A stretch of 64,000 bases of DNA from Lachnospiraceae bacterium (GCA_017522685.1 JAFWYN010000014.1:1-64000), one strand, 5' to 3'; positions 1 through 9,242 are shown, counted from the stretch's first letter. Made by a program: numbers and translations. Notes: generated from the sequence alone by a model not told the origin.

Positions 1-1
1 A

Positions 2-202
2 CCACATCCTTTTTCTATCGGACTTGGGTGGATCAAAGAAGGAAATCTAACCTGGCACAATGGTGCTACAGGCTGTTTCCAATCCTTTGTCGGCTTCCGG
101 GAAGACCGGTCAAGAGGTGTGGTACTGTTGGCAAACTGCCGGGAAAGAAATTCGGTTGCGATGGATACAATCGGAAAGTATATGCTTAAGGAGGATATGT
201 GA
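2..202 (+). CDS. Serine hydrolase (class C beta-lactamase family), C-terminal fragment
   Basis: The frame is open from the first bases of the window, so only the last 66 residues are seen. They contain WHNGATGCFQSFVGF, the H-N-G-x-T-G motif of class C beta-lactamase / D-aminopeptidase-type serine hydrolases, which forms one wall of the active site. This is followed by a strand ending in VVLLAN, typical of the fold's last beta strand. The SxxK and YxN motifs must lie upstream of the window. Substrate cannot be inferred: such proteins include peptidases, esterases and penicillin-binding proteins. The stop codon (200-202) lies just upstream of the next gene, and the ribosome site of that gene is inside this coding sequence, so the two are probably co-transcribed. 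Confidence 0.75.
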   Translation, partial: PHPFSIGLGWIKEGNLTWHNGATGCFQSFVGFREDRSRGVVLLANCRERNSVAMDTIGKYMLKEDM

Positions 203-204
203 AT

Positions 205-633
205 ATGAAACATGTAAACAAAGATGACTATTTTGAGTGTTTTGCCTTTGGAAACAGCCCTCAGATGGCGGATGAACTGTTGGAACTAGTTCTGGCAGGT
301 AAGAAAACAGCCACTGTCTCTGTCATTCTGGAAGGTGAACCTCAGCCGCAAATTGGAGATGTTTCTCTAGTGTTAAACGGCAAAGATGAACCAGCCTGTA
401 CCATTCGGACAATCTATCTGGAAACGGTACGCTTCTGCGACCTAACTTGGGAAATGGTCAAGCTGGAGGGAGAAGACGAAACCTTTGAACAATGGAAAAC
501 AGGAAATTATGGCTATTGGATGCAGGATGCTGCCCAGCGCGGGTATACCTTTACGGAAAAAACCATGATAACTTTTGAGAAATTTGAAGTAGTCGAGATA
601 TTTTCAGAATATTCCAAAGAAGGGGAAAGATAG
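205..633 (+). CDS. ASCH domain-containing protein
   Basis: A 142-residue soluble protein matching the ASCH (ASC-1 homology) family. The features are a small beta-barrel pattern, the FGNSPQMADELLELVLAGKKTAT motif region near residues 15-35 (family form: x-G-x-K-x-x-T), the IGDVSLVLNGKDEPAC strand pair, and TIRTIYLETVRF. ASCH domains resemble PUA folds and are thought to bind RNA; the bacterial relative YqfB hydrolyses N4-acetylcytidine. Whether this protein is such an amidohydrolase or only an RNA binder is unknown. A GTG at 199 is in frame but sits 3 bases from the AAGGAGGA at 188-195. The ATG at 205 has 9-base spacing and is chosen. It is translationally close-coupled to the preceding hydrolase gene. 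Confidence 0.8.
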   Translation: MKHVNKDDYFECFAFGNSPQMADELLELVLAGKKTATVSVILEGEPQPQIGDVSLVLNGKDEPACTIRTIYLETVRFCDLTWEMVKLEGEDETFEQWKTGNYGYWMQDAAQRGYTFTEKTMITFEKFEVVEIFSEYSKEGER

Positions 634-699
634 AGAGCCTCCCGACTACTGTCACACGAAATTGACTCAAACAGAATATGTAATAACAGGAGAAAGAAT

Positions 700-1146
700 G
701 TGATTGGAGAGATTAAGAAAAATGATTCACTTGATAATAAAGTGGACGCTAGAGTTCATTCCATTATAGGAACTATAATAAATTTTATTGGACTAATGAT
801 AGCAATTATATTATGGATAGAAAAACAAACAGTACTTCCAGTTGCAATAGGATTAATATTAATAGCAATCGGATGTATGATTTTTACTATTGGACAATTC
901 ATAGGAATCAATAAAAAAGTAGCCTTTTTGATATTTTGGCTTATTAACATCTGGATATTATGTATCATTCCCATTTCTTGCATATTTAATGTTATTCAAG
1001 GAATAGTTGCAGGACATTCTCATTATATAAGACATTGTTGGACAATAACACCAATACCTCGACACGAAAATAGTATATGTTGGATAATCTATTTCTTGAT
1101 ATGTGTTATTGGTGATATTATAATATTGAAATGTTCAAGACGATGA
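700..1146 (+). CDS. Hypothetical four-helix membrane protein
   Basis: A 148-residue, strongly hydrophobic protein with about four transmembrane segments (roughly residues 22-41, 45-67, 75-100 and 125-144) and a short charged N-terminus. The GTG start at 700 follows AGGAGAAAG at suitable spacing. Base composition is far more AT-rich than the two genes upstream, which suggests recent acquisition. No family is recognised. It lies 66 bases downstream of the ASCH gene and just upstream of a palindrome-rich relic, so it may be cargo of that element. Confidence 0.6.
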   Translation: MIGEIKKNDSLDNKVDARVHSIIGTIINFIGLMIAIILWIEKQTVLPVAIGLILIAIGCMIFTIGQFIGINKKVAFLIFWLINIWILCIIPISCIFNVIQGIVAGHSHYIRHCWTITPIPRHENSICWIIYFLICVIGDIIILKCSRR

Positions 1147-1179
1147 TAAAAATCTCCTGCAAAAGCAGATTGAGTTGTT

Positions 1180-1377
1180 TTATACCCTCTACCAGCTAAT
1201 CAAAGACCTTTAATTCTGTGACTGACACGGGCACAGAAACAAAGCTCTTTTTGTCTGCTTCAAAACCGGCGACCCGAATCCCGATCCCCGACTTTTCGTA
1301 GACCCGCAGATAGAGGGTATAACACACTAGACTTTGCAAGCAAAGTCCGTGTGCCAAAAAGGGGCGTTGCCCCCTTT
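1180..1377. mobile_element. Palindrome-rich relic, possibly of a mobilisable element
   Basis: Three structures cluster here. A perfect 12-bp inverted repeat TTATACCCTCTA (1180-1191) / TAGAGGGTATAA (1311-1322) encloses about 120 bases. A perfect palindrome GACTTTGC-AA-GCAAAGTC lies at 1330-1347. A G/C hairpin GGGGC-GTT-GCCCC lies at 1361-1373. The G+C content is higher than in both neighbours. The minus strand carries a short open frame ending in a beta-strand-like tail, and the plus strand a 27-codon frame ending LFYTLYQLIKDL at about 1204; both look like amputated ends of genes. Clustered hairpins of this kind resemble the transfer-origin regions of mobilisable elements, but no integrase or relaxase is present, so this is an inference. 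Confidence 0.3.
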
Positions 1378-1561
1378 GGATTCCCCCATCATTTCCGTTT
1401 CTCGGATACAAAACCTCCCTTGCCGGTTTTACATCCTCGCTCCGGAAATCAAAAAAGCACCGTCGCCATCTTCAAAAGGGATGTTGACCGTGCTTCTTTG
1501 TTTTTATCCAAAAGTTGTTTTCTTGCAATACTGCGTAAGCGTGGGTTGTGGTGTAGTATCT

Positions 1562-1693
1562 TTAACTAAATGAACCTCCTGCCTCCCACTTGGATACGCT
1601 CTGTGGTGTAATCCTCAGATACGCCGCCACATCCTCCTGGGTCAGATTCTTCATTATGCGATACTTTTTCAAATTCTCCGGTAAGTGTAACAT
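1562..1693 (-). pseudogene. Truncated XRE-family HTH regulator
   Basis: Reading the minus strand from ATG at 1693 gives 43 residues. They include LKKYRIMKNLTQEDVAAYL and RITPQSVSKWEAG, a textbook Cro/C1 helix-turn-helix: helices 1-3 and the SKWE recognition-helix end. The ribosome site (GGAGG, 6 bases before the ATG) is intact. A normal protein would continue with a P-x-I-x-x-L segment after SKWE-x-G; here it stops after three more residues. The downstream sequence belongs to a different, hairpin-bearing stretch, so the gene was most likely cut by insertion or deletion at about 1565-1575. The remaining piece may still fold as a DNA-binding motif, but it lacks helices 4-5. Confidence 0.7.
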
Positions 1694-1801
1694 ATTAGCC
1701 TCCTTGTGATTGATTTTATCTAAATCATATCACTCTCCAACTTATTTACAATGACGCAGTAGTTGTGTTTCATTCAACATCGCACAATCACATACTCAAA
1801 A

Positions 1802-1832
1802 AAGCGGAAGTCCCCAAACGGCACTTCCACTT
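1802..1832 (-). terminator. Terminator of the NlpC/P60 gene
   Basis: A 10-bp stem AAGTGGAAGT / ACTTCCGCTT (one G-U pair) read on the minus strand, followed by TTTTTT. It lies directly after the stop codon of the gene at 1838-3040. Confidence 0.75.
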
Positions 1833-1837
1833 CTCTT

Positions 1838-3040
1838 TTAATCCACAATTCTTCTCACACCGATGATACTCCGGTAGGTGGCCTTATTGACCTTGATACC
1901 GCCCTTGGGATAGGGCTTACTGTTGCTGGCGTGTACAATTTGTCCATCGCCGATATAGATGCCCACATGGCCGCTGTACATAATCAAATCACCGGGCTGG
2001 GCATCGGCATAGTCCACGGCTCTTCCGACGCTTCTTTGAGCATAAGAGGTACGTGGAAGGGTATATCCGAAGGCCTCATATACTCTGTATGTAAAGCCGG
2101 AGCAATCCACACCATTAGTCAGACTGGTACCACCGTATACATACTTATTGCCCACATACTGTAAGCCATATTTTGCAATCTTCTTACCGATATCACTACC
2201 GCTGGCAGCATCTACAATCTGGGTATAGCTGGTGGTTTCATAGGTCTTGTTCAAAGCTTCCTGGCGACGACGCTCTTCCTCCTGGCGACGCTTTTCCTCA
2301 TCCTTCAGCTTCTTTAATACTTTCTGTTCCTCCTGCAGCAGTTTCTTTGCTGCCTTGGCTTCCTTCTCCGCCTGAGCAATCAGAGCATCGTAATTGTCTG
2401 ATTGGTCCTTCAGCTGTGCCATCAGCTCGTCACAGTACTGCTTCTGGTCCTCCAGGTCCTTCTTCTGACTCTGCAAGTCCTTCTTCTCCGCTTCCAGCTT
2501 GTCCCACAAATCGTGTACCTGATTCTTCGCCACTTCATATTTCTCCAACATATTGTTGCTGTAATCCAATACACTTTCCGTATAGGTCAGGTTGTTCAGC
2601 ATATCCGAAAAACTGCTACTCCTTAAAAGCTGATTAAACCAAGTGGTCTTGCCACCCTCGTACATCATTTTCACCTGCACGCTCATGGCCTCTCTCTGCT
2701 GCTCTTCCACCTTCTGGGCTTCCTTGTACTCTGCCTGGGTAGTCTTGATATCCTGCTCCTTCTGGGCAATTTCATCCGTCAGCATATCAATACTGGTCAT
2801 TACATTGATAATCTCTGCATTTAAGTCATCCATCTGTTCCAAAAGGATATCCTGCTCACCCTCCAGAGCATCAATCTCATCATTGATATCCTCAATGACC
2901 TCCTTCTGATGGTCTATGGAGTCCTGTACCTCATCAATGGTTCGGTCCGCATAGACATCCAGGATTGGTGCCGTAAATAATCCCAACACCAGAATGCCGC
3001 ACAATATACAATTCATCAAACGCTTTTTAATCGATTTCAT
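1838..3040 (-). CDS. Secreted NlpC/P60 peptidoglycan endopeptidase with coiled-coil N-terminus
   Basis: A 400-residue exported cell-wall hydrolase of the CwlO/PcsB architecture. It has a signal peptide (about residues 1-32, ending VYA), a long charged coiled coil (about 35-245, rich in E, K and Q) and a short linker. A C-terminal NlpC/P60 domain (about 285-400) carries the catalytic triad Cys313 (DCSGF), His358 (GHVGIY) and His370 (VHASN). Such enzymes cut D-gamma-Glu-diaminopimelate bonds in peptide stems. The coiled coil usually holds the enzyme inactive until FtsEX or a similar partner engages it; no FtsEX is seen here. The in-frame TTG/ATG at 3061-3064 are rejected because AAAGGAT sits inside that extension, 8 bases before the ATG at 3040. 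It is monocistronic, with its own terminator. Confidence 0.9.
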   Translation of the reverse strand: MKSIKKRLMNCILCGILVLGLFTAPILDVYADRTIDEVQDSIDHQKEVIEDINDEIDALEGEQDILLEQMDDLNAEIINVMTSIDMLTDEIAQKEQDIKTTQAEYKEAQKVEEQQREAMSVQVKMMYEGGKTTWFNQLLRSSSFSDMLNNLTYTESVLDYSNNMLEKYEVAKNQVHDLWDKLEAEKKDLQSQKKDLEDQKQYCDELMAQLKDQSDNYDALIAQAEKEAKAAKKLLQEEQKVLKKLKDEEKRRQEEERRRQEALNKTYETTSYTQIVDAASGSDIGKKIAKYGLQYVGNKYVYGGTSLTNGVDCSGFTYRVYEAFGYTLPRTSYAQRSVGRAVDYADAQPGDLIMYSGHVGIYIGDGQIVHASNSKPYPKGGIKVNKATYRSIIGVRRIVD

Positions 3041-3167
3041 ATATATATCCTTTATGTACATCAACTGAACTTACATCAAATCCACGTTACCAGTATACCA
3101 CATTTATCATCTGATTTTAACCCCAATATCTGTAAAAAATTCTTAATATTTCCTCATCATTAAGAAA

Positions 3168-3192
3168 GGGCTGACCTCTTAATGGTCAGCCC
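3168..3192 (-). terminator. Terminator of asnS
   Basis: A 9-bp perfect stem GGGCTGACC / GGTCAGCCC with a 7-base loop, then TTTCTT on the minus strand, a few bases after the asnS stop codon. Confidence 0.8.
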
Positions 3193-3202
3193 GCATTATT
3201 TC

Positions 3203-4597
3203 TTATAACTCACAGTTATTTACGGTACGAGGGAAGGGAAGTACGTCCCTGATGTTGCTCATACCGGTCAGGTACATTACACATCTTTCGAATCCGAGTC
3301 CGAAGCCTGCATGACGTACGGAGCCGTATCTGCGCAGGTCTAAATAGAAATCATAGTCTTCCTTATTAAGACCCAGCTCATCCATTCTCTGCTCCAAAAG
3401 CTCCAGCTTATCCTCACGCTGGCTGCCGCCGATGATTTCACCGATACCGGGTACCAGACAGTCCATAGCTGCTACGGTCTTGCCGTCCTCGTTCAGCTTC
3501 ATGTAGAATGCCTTGATTTCCTTGGGATAATCGGTCACGAATACAGGACGCTTAAATTCCTGCTCGGTCAGGTATCTTTCATGCTCGGTCTGTAAATCGC
3601 ATCCCCAGAATACCTTGTAATCAAACTTATCGTTGTTCTTTTCTAAGATTTCGATAGCTTCTGTATAGGTTACATGACCGAAGTCAGAGTTTACTACATG
3701 GTTTAATCTTTCGATAAGTCCCTTGTCTACGAACTGGTTGAAGAAGTTCATCTCTTCAGGAGCGTTCTCCAATACATAACGGATAACATACTTTAACATG
3801 CTCTCTGCGAGAATCATATCGTCCTTCAAATCTGCAAAAGCCATCTCCGGCTCAATCATCCAGAACTCAGCCGCATGGCGGGTGGTGTTGGAATTTTCTG
3901 CACGGAAGGTAGGTCCGAAGGTATATACATTCTTAAATGCAAATGCATAGGTTTCTACGTTTAACTGTCCGCTTACGGTCAGATTGGTAGGCTTGTTAAA
4001 GAAGTCCTGGGAGAAATCCACCTTGCCGTCCTCAGTCTTAGGCAGGTTGTTCAAATCCATGGTGGTTACCTGGAACATTTCACCTGCACCCTCACAGTCA
4101 CTACCTGTGATAATGGGTGTGTGTACATATACGAAGCCTCTTTCCATGAAGAAATTGTGAATCGCATAAGCAATCAAAGAACGTACACGGAACACTGCCT
4201 GAAAGGTGTTGGTTCTGGGACGTAAGTGAGAAATGGTTCTTAAATATTCAAAACTGTGGCGCTTCTTCTGCAAAGGATAATCTGCTGAAGAAGGACCCTC
4301 TACGATTACCTCCAATGCCTGCATTTCAAAAGGCTGCTTGGCCTGAGGGGTTTCCACGATGGTTCCTCTGATGACTAAAGCTGCACCTACGTTAATCTTG
4401 CAAAGTTCTGCAAAATTTGCCAGCTGGTCGCCGTATACTACCTGTAATGCCTCAAAAAAGGTACCGTCATTGATAACCAAAAATCCGAAGTTCTTGCTGT
4501 CACGGTTGCTTCTGACCCAGCCACCTACGGTTACTTCTTTGCCAATATATGCTTCGCGGTTGCGAAATAAATCCTTAATATCTGTTAAATCCATCAT
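3203..4597 (-). CDS. asnS: Asparaginyl-tRNA synthetase
   Basis: A class IIb aminoacyl-tRNA synthetase that charges tRNA-Asn in the cytoplasm. It is about 464 residues, the normal bacterial length. The N-terminal OB-fold anticodon domain ([19 protein letters not shown], about residues 20-40) is followed by the class II catalytic core. Motif 2 lies around [20 protein letters not shown], with the Asn-type FRAENS signature. Motif 3 is at the C-terminus ([15 protein letters not shown]). The ATG at 4597 is preceded by GGAGG at 7-base spacing; the in-frame TTG at 4612 precedes the ribosome site and is rejected. It lies 20 bases downstream of the trigger-factor-like lipoprotein gene and is probably co-transcribed with it. 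Confidence 0.97.
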   Translation of the reverse strand: MMDLTDIKDLFRNREAYIGKEVTVGGWVRSNRDSKNFGFLVINDGTFFEALQVVYGDQLANFAELCKINVGAALVIRGTIVETPQAKQPFEMQALEVIVEGPSSADYPLQKKRHSFEYLRTISHLRPRTNTFQAVFRVRSLIAYAIHNFFMERGFVYVHTPIITGSDCEGAGEMFQVTTMDLNNLPKTEDGKVDFSQDFFNKPTNLTVSGQLNVETYAFAFKNVYTFGPTFRAENSNTTRHAAEFWMIEPEMAFADLKDDMILAESMLKYVIRYVLENAPEEMNFFNQFVDKGLIERLNHVVNSDFGHVTYTEAIEILEKNNDKFDYKVFWGCDLQTEHERYLTEQEFKRPVFVTDYPKEIKAFYMKLNEDGKTVAAMDCLVPGIGEIIGGSQREDKLELLEQRMDELGLNKEDYDFYLDLRRYGSVRHAGFGLGFERCVMYLTGMSNIRDVLPFPRTVNNCEL

Positions 4598-4617
4598 ATT
4601 TGTTTCCTCCAAACCAT

Positions 4618-5670
4618 TTATTCTACGGTAATCACTGCGTTATTTACCAAAAATTCCAACGCATCTTCAAATGCAAATGCCTCTGCATAAGCATCACCGG
4701 TATTCTCACCCATGAATTCCTTCACATCTGTATATCCTGCATCGGTAGCTGCCTGCTGGATTGCCGCATCTAAATCCTTATCAGCCTTAAGCAAACCTTC
4801 CTGCTTTGCCAAAGCTACCATCGCAACCATCTGTTTTGCCGTTTCTACAGCATACTTATCTAAATAGTCAGACAGTGGTGTTCCAAAAACAATCTGACAA
4901 TAACCATCTGCATCCATACCATGATAGGAAGCTTCTGCCTGGATATTTTCCATCAGACGTACACGATACTTGGATATAATTCCCTCCGGCATATCTTTCT
5001 GGAACGTACAATTATTCATAAACTGTGAAACTACAGAATTCTCAACAATATAGTCTTGATTGCTCTTGGAAAGAGATTCCAGATACTTCTGAACATACGC
5101 ATCTAACTCTTCCACATTCTTGAAAGCCGTCTCTCCAAAAGAAGCTACGATTTCATCCTTGAACTCAGGATAAATAAAATTCACTGTTACGGTAAACACG
5201 GTTTCCTGACCTGCCAGCTCTGCATTGCTGTAAGTTTCCGGAAAGGTTAATGTCAAGTCCACAGTCTGTCCGGCCTTTACGCCTACCAGTCCTGCTTCAA
5301 AGCCGGGTATGAACGCATTGGTTCCGATACCCAGCTGCTGATTCTGTGCGGTACCGCCTTCAAATGCCACACCATCCTTCTTACCTTCGTAATCGATATT
5401 GACATAGTCTCCATCCTTAACGGTACCATCCGTAACACCATAATTATCCTTGGTGATATACAGATTATATAACTCGTGCTTTACCTGCTCTTTTTCTTTT
5501 TCATCCACAACTATAGCAGGTGCTGTTACAGCCAATCCCTTATACTCGCCTAAAGTAACATAATCCTCTACCTTCAGCTTTTGGGCATACTCCACATTCT
5601 TATCTCCGCACCCCGCCAGCATAGCTGCCAATATTAACATAATTCCTAATAAATTCAATTTCTTCTTCAT
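4618..5670 (-). CDS. Trigger-factor-like lipoprotein (FKBP-type foldase outside the membrane)
   Basis: A 350-residue lipoprotein. It has a short basic N-terminus, a hydrophobic stretch and the lipobox LAGCG, so it should be anchored on the outer face of the membrane. An FKBP peptidyl-prolyl isomerase domain follows (about 75-175), with [20 protein letters not shown] and [24 protein letters not shown]-terminal helical arm resembles that of trigger factor. It lacks the N-terminal ribosome-binding domain, so it is not cytoplasmic Tig but a likely extracytoplasmic chaperone, functionally similar to PrsA. The ATG at 5670 is 11 bases from AGGAG; the GTG at 5682 abuts the ribosome site and is rejected. 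Confidence 0.85.
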   Translation of the reverse strand: MKKKLNLLGIMLILAAMLAGCGDKNVEYAQKLKVEDYVTLGEYKGLAVTAPAIVVDEKEKEQVKHELYNLYITKDNYGVTDGTVKDGDYVNIDYEGKKDGVAFEGGTAQNQQLGIGTNAFIPGFEAGLVGVKAGQTVDLTLTFPETYSNAELAGQETVFTVTVNFIYPEFKDEIVASFGETAFKNVEELDAYVQKYLESLSKSNQDYIVENSVVSQFMNNCTFQKDMPEGIISKYRVRLMENIQAEASYHGMDADGYCQIVFGTPLSDYLDKYAVETAKQMVAMVALAKQEGLLKADKDLDAAIQQAATDAGYTDVKEFMGENTGDAYAEAFAFEDALEFLVNNAVITVE

Positions 5671-5805
5671 ACAACACAACACTCCTAAAACAAGCTATCA
5701 TATCTAACTTTATCATAAAATATAGTTACATAAAGTTATTTATACCACAAACTCCCGCGCATTGAAAGCATTTTATGAAAAAAACTTATGAATTTTCCGT
5801 GTATT

Positions 5806-7278
5806 TCACAAAAGAGGGGATAACAATCTGCAAATCTGTTCCTTTAAACGGATTATCGGGGGTCTGCTTGCATATTCTTCTTTCGTTATCTTTGTACAGT
5901 CCTTCATATCCTGCTTAAAATATTCTTCCATCTCCTTTGCCTTTCCTTCATCGTACACCACCGCATTGACTTCGAAATTCAGGGCAAAGCTGCGAATATC
6001 CAAATTCGCCGTACCGTAGCAGAATACCCTTCCGTCCGCAATCATCCCCTTGGCATGGAGAAATCCCTTATCATAGGTGTAGCAGTTTGCTCCGGCCATC
6101 ACCAAATCCCCTATATAGGAATAAGTAGCCCAATATACAAACATGTGGTCCGGCTTGCAGGGAATCATAATATTTACCTCTACCCCTGCCAACACCGCCA
6201 TCCTCAGTGCATCTAACACTGCCTCATCCGGAATAAAATAAGGCGTTTGGATATAGATACTCTTTTTCGCCTTATAAATCAGACTTAAATAATTGTCCCG
6301 GATGGTCTGCCCCTTATGGTCCGGGCCGCTTGCAATAATTTGCACCTTACAAAAATCCCTCTTCCCATAGGAAGCCTCCGTATAATACTTAGGATTTCCA
6401 AACAGATTTTTCCCCGATGCATAATTCCAATCCAACAAAAATCGAAGCTGAAGGCTTAAAGTAGCGGAACCGTAAATCCGAAGTTGGGTATCCCTCCAAT
6501 GTCCCAGTTTCTCATCCAAATCCACATACTCCCTTCCGATATTAAAGCCCCCCACATAAGCCACCTCATTGTCCACAATCAGTATCTTTCTGTGGTTACG
6601 GTAATTCATACGCAAATGGACTCTTCGAAACAATGCGGGAAAAAACTCTGCCGTTTCCAACCCTTGGGCATTGCAGGCATGCCAAAATCTATGACTGACA
6701 CTCCGACAGCCCATGCCGTCATAAAGAATCCGCACCTCCACACCTTCTGCTGCTTTTCGTACCAACACCTCGCGCATACGCTCAAACAACACATCATTTT
6801 TGATAATATAATACTGTATATGAATAAACCATTTTGCCTGCTCCAAATCCTGCAAAATCGCATCAAACAACTTATTGCCGTCAGTAAAAATATCGATATC
6901 ATTGTCTCCGGTAAGTACTGCATCCGCCGCCTTCAGATTATACAAAATCAATTCCCGGTAGGTCTCCAAATGTGGTTCCAGCTGCTCCAAGTCCATACTT
7001 TTCAGACTCCGCGCCTGTTTACCGGCGGCCTCCTGCACACTGTCCGTTACTCCCTTGATACGAAACAGCTTTCTCTTGTGCAAATCCATTCCCAGCAGGA
7101 GATAAAACAAAAATCCCACTATGGGCAGGAAATACAAAAGCAATAACCATGCCCATACACTTTTGGGGCTGCGTCTTTCAAAAAATACCACTACAATGGC
7201 AAATATTGTATTTACGGCTATTATATTGCCTGTCAGAAACAGAAACAATTGCCTGCCGACCTCCAGCACTTCCCCCAT
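5806..7278 (-). CDS. cls: Cardiolipin synthase (phospholipase D type)
   Basis: A membrane enzyme condensing two phosphatidylglycerols into cardiolipin and glycerol. It has about 490 residues, typical of the family. Two N-terminal transmembrane segments (about 14-34 and 41-63) are followed by the two HKD half-sites HRKILIVD (about residue 229) and HAKGMIAD (about residue 408), each with the expected downstream GGFN or GTANLD. The signature F-F-x-R-R-S-P-K-S-V-W-A-W after helix 1 is also family-typical. The ATG at 7278 is preceded by AGAGG at 5-base spacing; the GTG at 7284 overlaps the ribosome site. It stands alone, with a divergent gene at 7462. Confidence 0.95.
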   Translation of the reverse strand: MGEVLEVGRQLFLFLTGNIIAVNTIFAIVVVFFERRSPKSVWAWLLLLYFLPIVGFLFYLLLGMDLHKRKLFRIKGVTDSVQEAAGKQARSLKSMDLEQLEPHLETYRELILYNLKAADAVLTGDNDIDIFTDGNKLFDAILQDLEQAKWFIHIQYYIIKNDVLFERMREVLVRKAAEGVEVRILYDGMGCRSVSHRFWHACNAQGLETAEFFPALFRRVHLRMNYRNHRKILIVDNEVAYVGGFNIGREYVDLDEKLGHWRDTQLRIYGSATLSLQLRFLLDWNYASGKNLFGNPKYYTEASYGKRDFCKVQIIASGPDHKGQTIRDNYLSLIYKAKKSIYIQTPYFIPDEAVLDALRMAVLAGVEVNIMIPCKPDHMFVYWATYSYIGDLVMAGANCYTYDKGFLHAKGMIADGRVFCYGTANLDIRSFALNFEVNAVVYDEGKAKEMEEYFKQDMKDCTKITKEEYASRPPIIRLKEQICRLLSPLL

Positions 7279-7461
7279 ATGCACCTCTTCTTACACCACA
7301 TGTATCCGCAAAGTTGCCACGGCATGTCTATTATGTTTTCATACTATACTATTCCAAAAATCTCTTAAAATACTCTAAAAAGATAATTTCTTGGTTGCCT
7401 AATGTGGAAAAGAATGTTAAAATTGGTTAGAAATAAAAAGACAGACCGGGAGGATATATAC

Positions 7462-7926
7462 ATGAAGGTATTTCTAATCGTCTTGCTCATTATCGTGATA
7501 TTCTTTATCATACTGTATTTCTTGGGCAAGAAAGCGCAGAAGAAGCAGGCAGAACAGCAGGCTATGCTGGAGCAATCTAAGCAGACCGTATCCATGCTGA
7601 TTATTGATAAGAAGCGAATGAAACTGAAAGATGCCGGACTTCCCTCCGTTGTAATGGAGCAGGCACCCAAGCTGATGCGTAATTCCAAACTTCCCATTAT
7701 CAAGGCGAAGGTTGGTCCCCAGATTATGTCACTGATTTGCGACGAGAAAATCTTTGATACCGTACCTGTAAAGAAGGAAGTAAAAGCTGTTGTCAGCGGT
7801 ATTTATGTAATTGGAGTAAAGGGACTTCACGGAAAGAACGAACCCTTACCCGTAAAGAAGAAAAGCCGTTTCAAACGTGCTTTGGAAGCCGCACAGGAAA
7901 AGGCAGGCGCTAAGCCAATTAAGTAA
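7462..7926 (+). CDS. Membrane-anchored hypothetical protein
   Basis: A 154-residue protein with one N-terminal transmembrane helix (about residues 2-22, VFLIVLLIIVIFFIILYFLG). A basic and glutamine-rich stalk follows, then a small soluble domain ending in a lysine-rich tail that probably faces the cytoplasm. No named family is recognised. The ATG at 7462 is chosen because GGGAGGA lies 8 bases upstream; an in-frame ATG at 7402 has no ribosome site. It is monocistronic and ends in a strong terminator. Confidence 0.8.
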   Translation: MKVFLIVLLIIVIFFIILYFLGKKAQKKQAEQQAMLEQSKQTVSMLIIDKKRMKLKDAGLPSVVMEQAPKLMRNSKLPIIKAKVGPQIMSLICDEKIFDTVPVKKEVKAVVSGIYVIGVKGLHGKNEPLPVKKKSRFKRALEAAQEKAGAKPIK

Positions 7927-7932
7927 ACAAAC

Positions 7933-7960
7933 AAAAAGAGACCATTTGGGTCTCTTTTTT
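7933..7960. terminator. Bidirectional terminator between convergent genes
   Basis: Perfect stem AAAAAGAGACC / GGTCTCTTTTT with a 5-base loop and flanking A/T tracts on both sides. It serves the plus-strand gene ending at 7926 and overlaps the stop codon of the minus-strand DUF1934 gene. Confidence 0.85.
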
Positions 7961-8384
7961 AGTTTCTGCTCTTTATCATAATGCGGATACTGCAATCTGC
8001 CATATGCTCTTCCTGCGCCTGCAGGGCATATTCTATGCGGACGGCCAATGCATTTTCCTCTTCCATTATTTGGATATGTTTGGTTTCCACACCCATCACA
8101 ATCATGCCAAAGGGGGTCTTGTAATTGGTGGTATGTAGCTTACCCTCTTCAAAAATCATATGGGAATCCACCAGTCCCTTTTTGGTCATCTCTACAATAT
8201 CGTCTCTAACCTTTAACAGACATTTACTGGTCTCCGTAAAGCCTTCCGCTTCCTCTTCAAACTTGACGAAATGCCCGCCGTTTCTGAAATAGTATTCTGC
8301 GGCAGTTTCTGTTACTGTTTCCACACGTTCTCCCTCAGAATACTTCTGAACGCCCTTTATTTTAATTGTTACGTCTTTTTTCAT
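7959..8384 (-). CDS. DUF1934 family beta-barrel protein (YwiB-like)
   Basis: A 141-residue cytoplasmic protein matching the DUF1934/YwiB family. The features are an N-terminal VTIKIKGVQKY strand, a central YYFRNGGHFVKFEE and the P-F-G-M-I-V-M-G segment, with many short beta strands consistent with a calycin-like barrel. The function of the family is not established. It lies 15 bases downstream of murI and is very likely the last gene of the operon 9493 to 7959 (small membrane protein, murI, DUF1934). The conserved link with cell-wall precursor genes suggests a role there, but that is inference. Confidence 0.8.
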   Translation of the reverse strand: MKKDVTIKIKGVQKYSEGERVETVTETAAEYYFRNGGHFVKFEEEAEGFTETSKCLLKVRDDIVEMTKKGLVDSHMIFEEGKLHTTNYKTPFGMIVMGVETKHIQIMEEENALAVRIEYALQAQEEHMADCSIRIMIKSRN

Positions 8385-8399
8385 ACTTACTGTTTCTTC

Positions 8400-9242
8400 C
8401 TAATATTGCTCAATATTTATGGTTTTTGCAGAAAGAATTCCATACTTGATGATGGAATTGGCAAAGGTTTTGAACTTCTCGGCTTTATCACTTACAAAGA
8501 ACTGATACTGGGTCTCTCCCAATGCAGGATGCTTTCCATTGAGAAGATTCTTCTCCTGCAAAAGCTCCTTCAGCTCCAAAGCCGTCTCGTAAGCAGGATT
8601 CACCAGATTCACCTCTGCGCCCATGATTTTACCCAGTGTGGAACGAATCAAAGGATAATGGGTACAGCCTAAAATCAGGGTGTCGATATCCAGATCAATC
8701 AGCTCCGTCAGATATCTTCTGGCAATCTCATCGGTCACCGGATCCTCTAAAAGTCCTTCTTCTACCAAAGGTACAAATAGGGGACATGCTTTTCCGTAGA
8801 TGGTCACATCCTTATTCAATTTGGTTATGTATTCGTTATAAATGCCGCTGCTGATGGTGGCTTCCGTAGCAATCACACCAATCTTACCGTTCTTGGTTAC
8901 ATCACTGGCCGCTTTTGCTCCCGGCTTCACCACACCGATGATGGGGATGGATACTTCCTTCTCCAGTTCCTCCAAAGCATAGGCACTGGCAGTATTACAG
9001 GCCACCACAATGGTCTTTACGTCAAAGCTTTCCAAAAAGCGCACAATCTGCCTGGAAAAACGGGTTACCGTATCCTTCGACTTGCTGCCGTAGGGCACCC
9101 TTGCCGTATCTCCGAAATATACTATTTTCTCATTGGGCATCTGATGCATGATTTCTTTCACCACTGTTAATCCCCCAACACCGGAGTCAAAGACTCCTAT
9201 GGGTGCGCTTGCATCAAAGGCTTTTTTTGTTTCCAAACTCAT
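8400..9242 (-). CDS. murI: Glutamate racemase
   Basis: Cofactor-independent racemase supplying D-glutamate for peptidoglycan. It has 280 residues, including a short N-terminal extension. The two catalytic cysteines are visible: Cys82 in ACNTAS and Cys193 in GCTHYPLI. The N-terminal substrate loop FDSGVGGLTV (about 18-27) and GDTARVPYG are also present. The ATG overlaps the stop of the upstream small gene in an ATGA arrangement, which indicates translational coupling. Confidence 0.97.
   Translation of the reverse strand: MSLETKKAFDASAPIGVFDSGVGGLTVVKEIMHQMPNEKIVYFGDTARVPYGSKSKDTVTRFSRQIVRFLESFDVKTIVVACNTASAYALEELEKEVSIPIIGVVKPGAKAASDVTKNGKIGVIATEATISSGIYNEYITKLNKDVTIYGKACPLFVPLVEEGLLEDPVTDEIARRYLTELIDLDIDTLILGCTHYPLIRSTLGKIMGAEVNLVNPAYETALELKELLQEKNLLNGKHPALGETQYQFFVSDKAEKFKTFANSIIKYGILSAKTINIEQY

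Noticed and set aside
1196..1411. Minus-strand 71-codon gene
   Set aside because: It crosses the palindrome cluster, has no ribosome site and matches no family; treated as part of the relic.
2173..2637. Long plus-strand frame
   Set aside because: It is the antisense of the coiled-coil part of the NlpC/P60 gene; its Pro/Ser-rich product is a by-product of codon use.
6484..7146. 220-codon plus-strand frame inside cls
   Set aside because: Antisense to a well-identified cardiolipin synthase, without ribosome site or recognisable domain.
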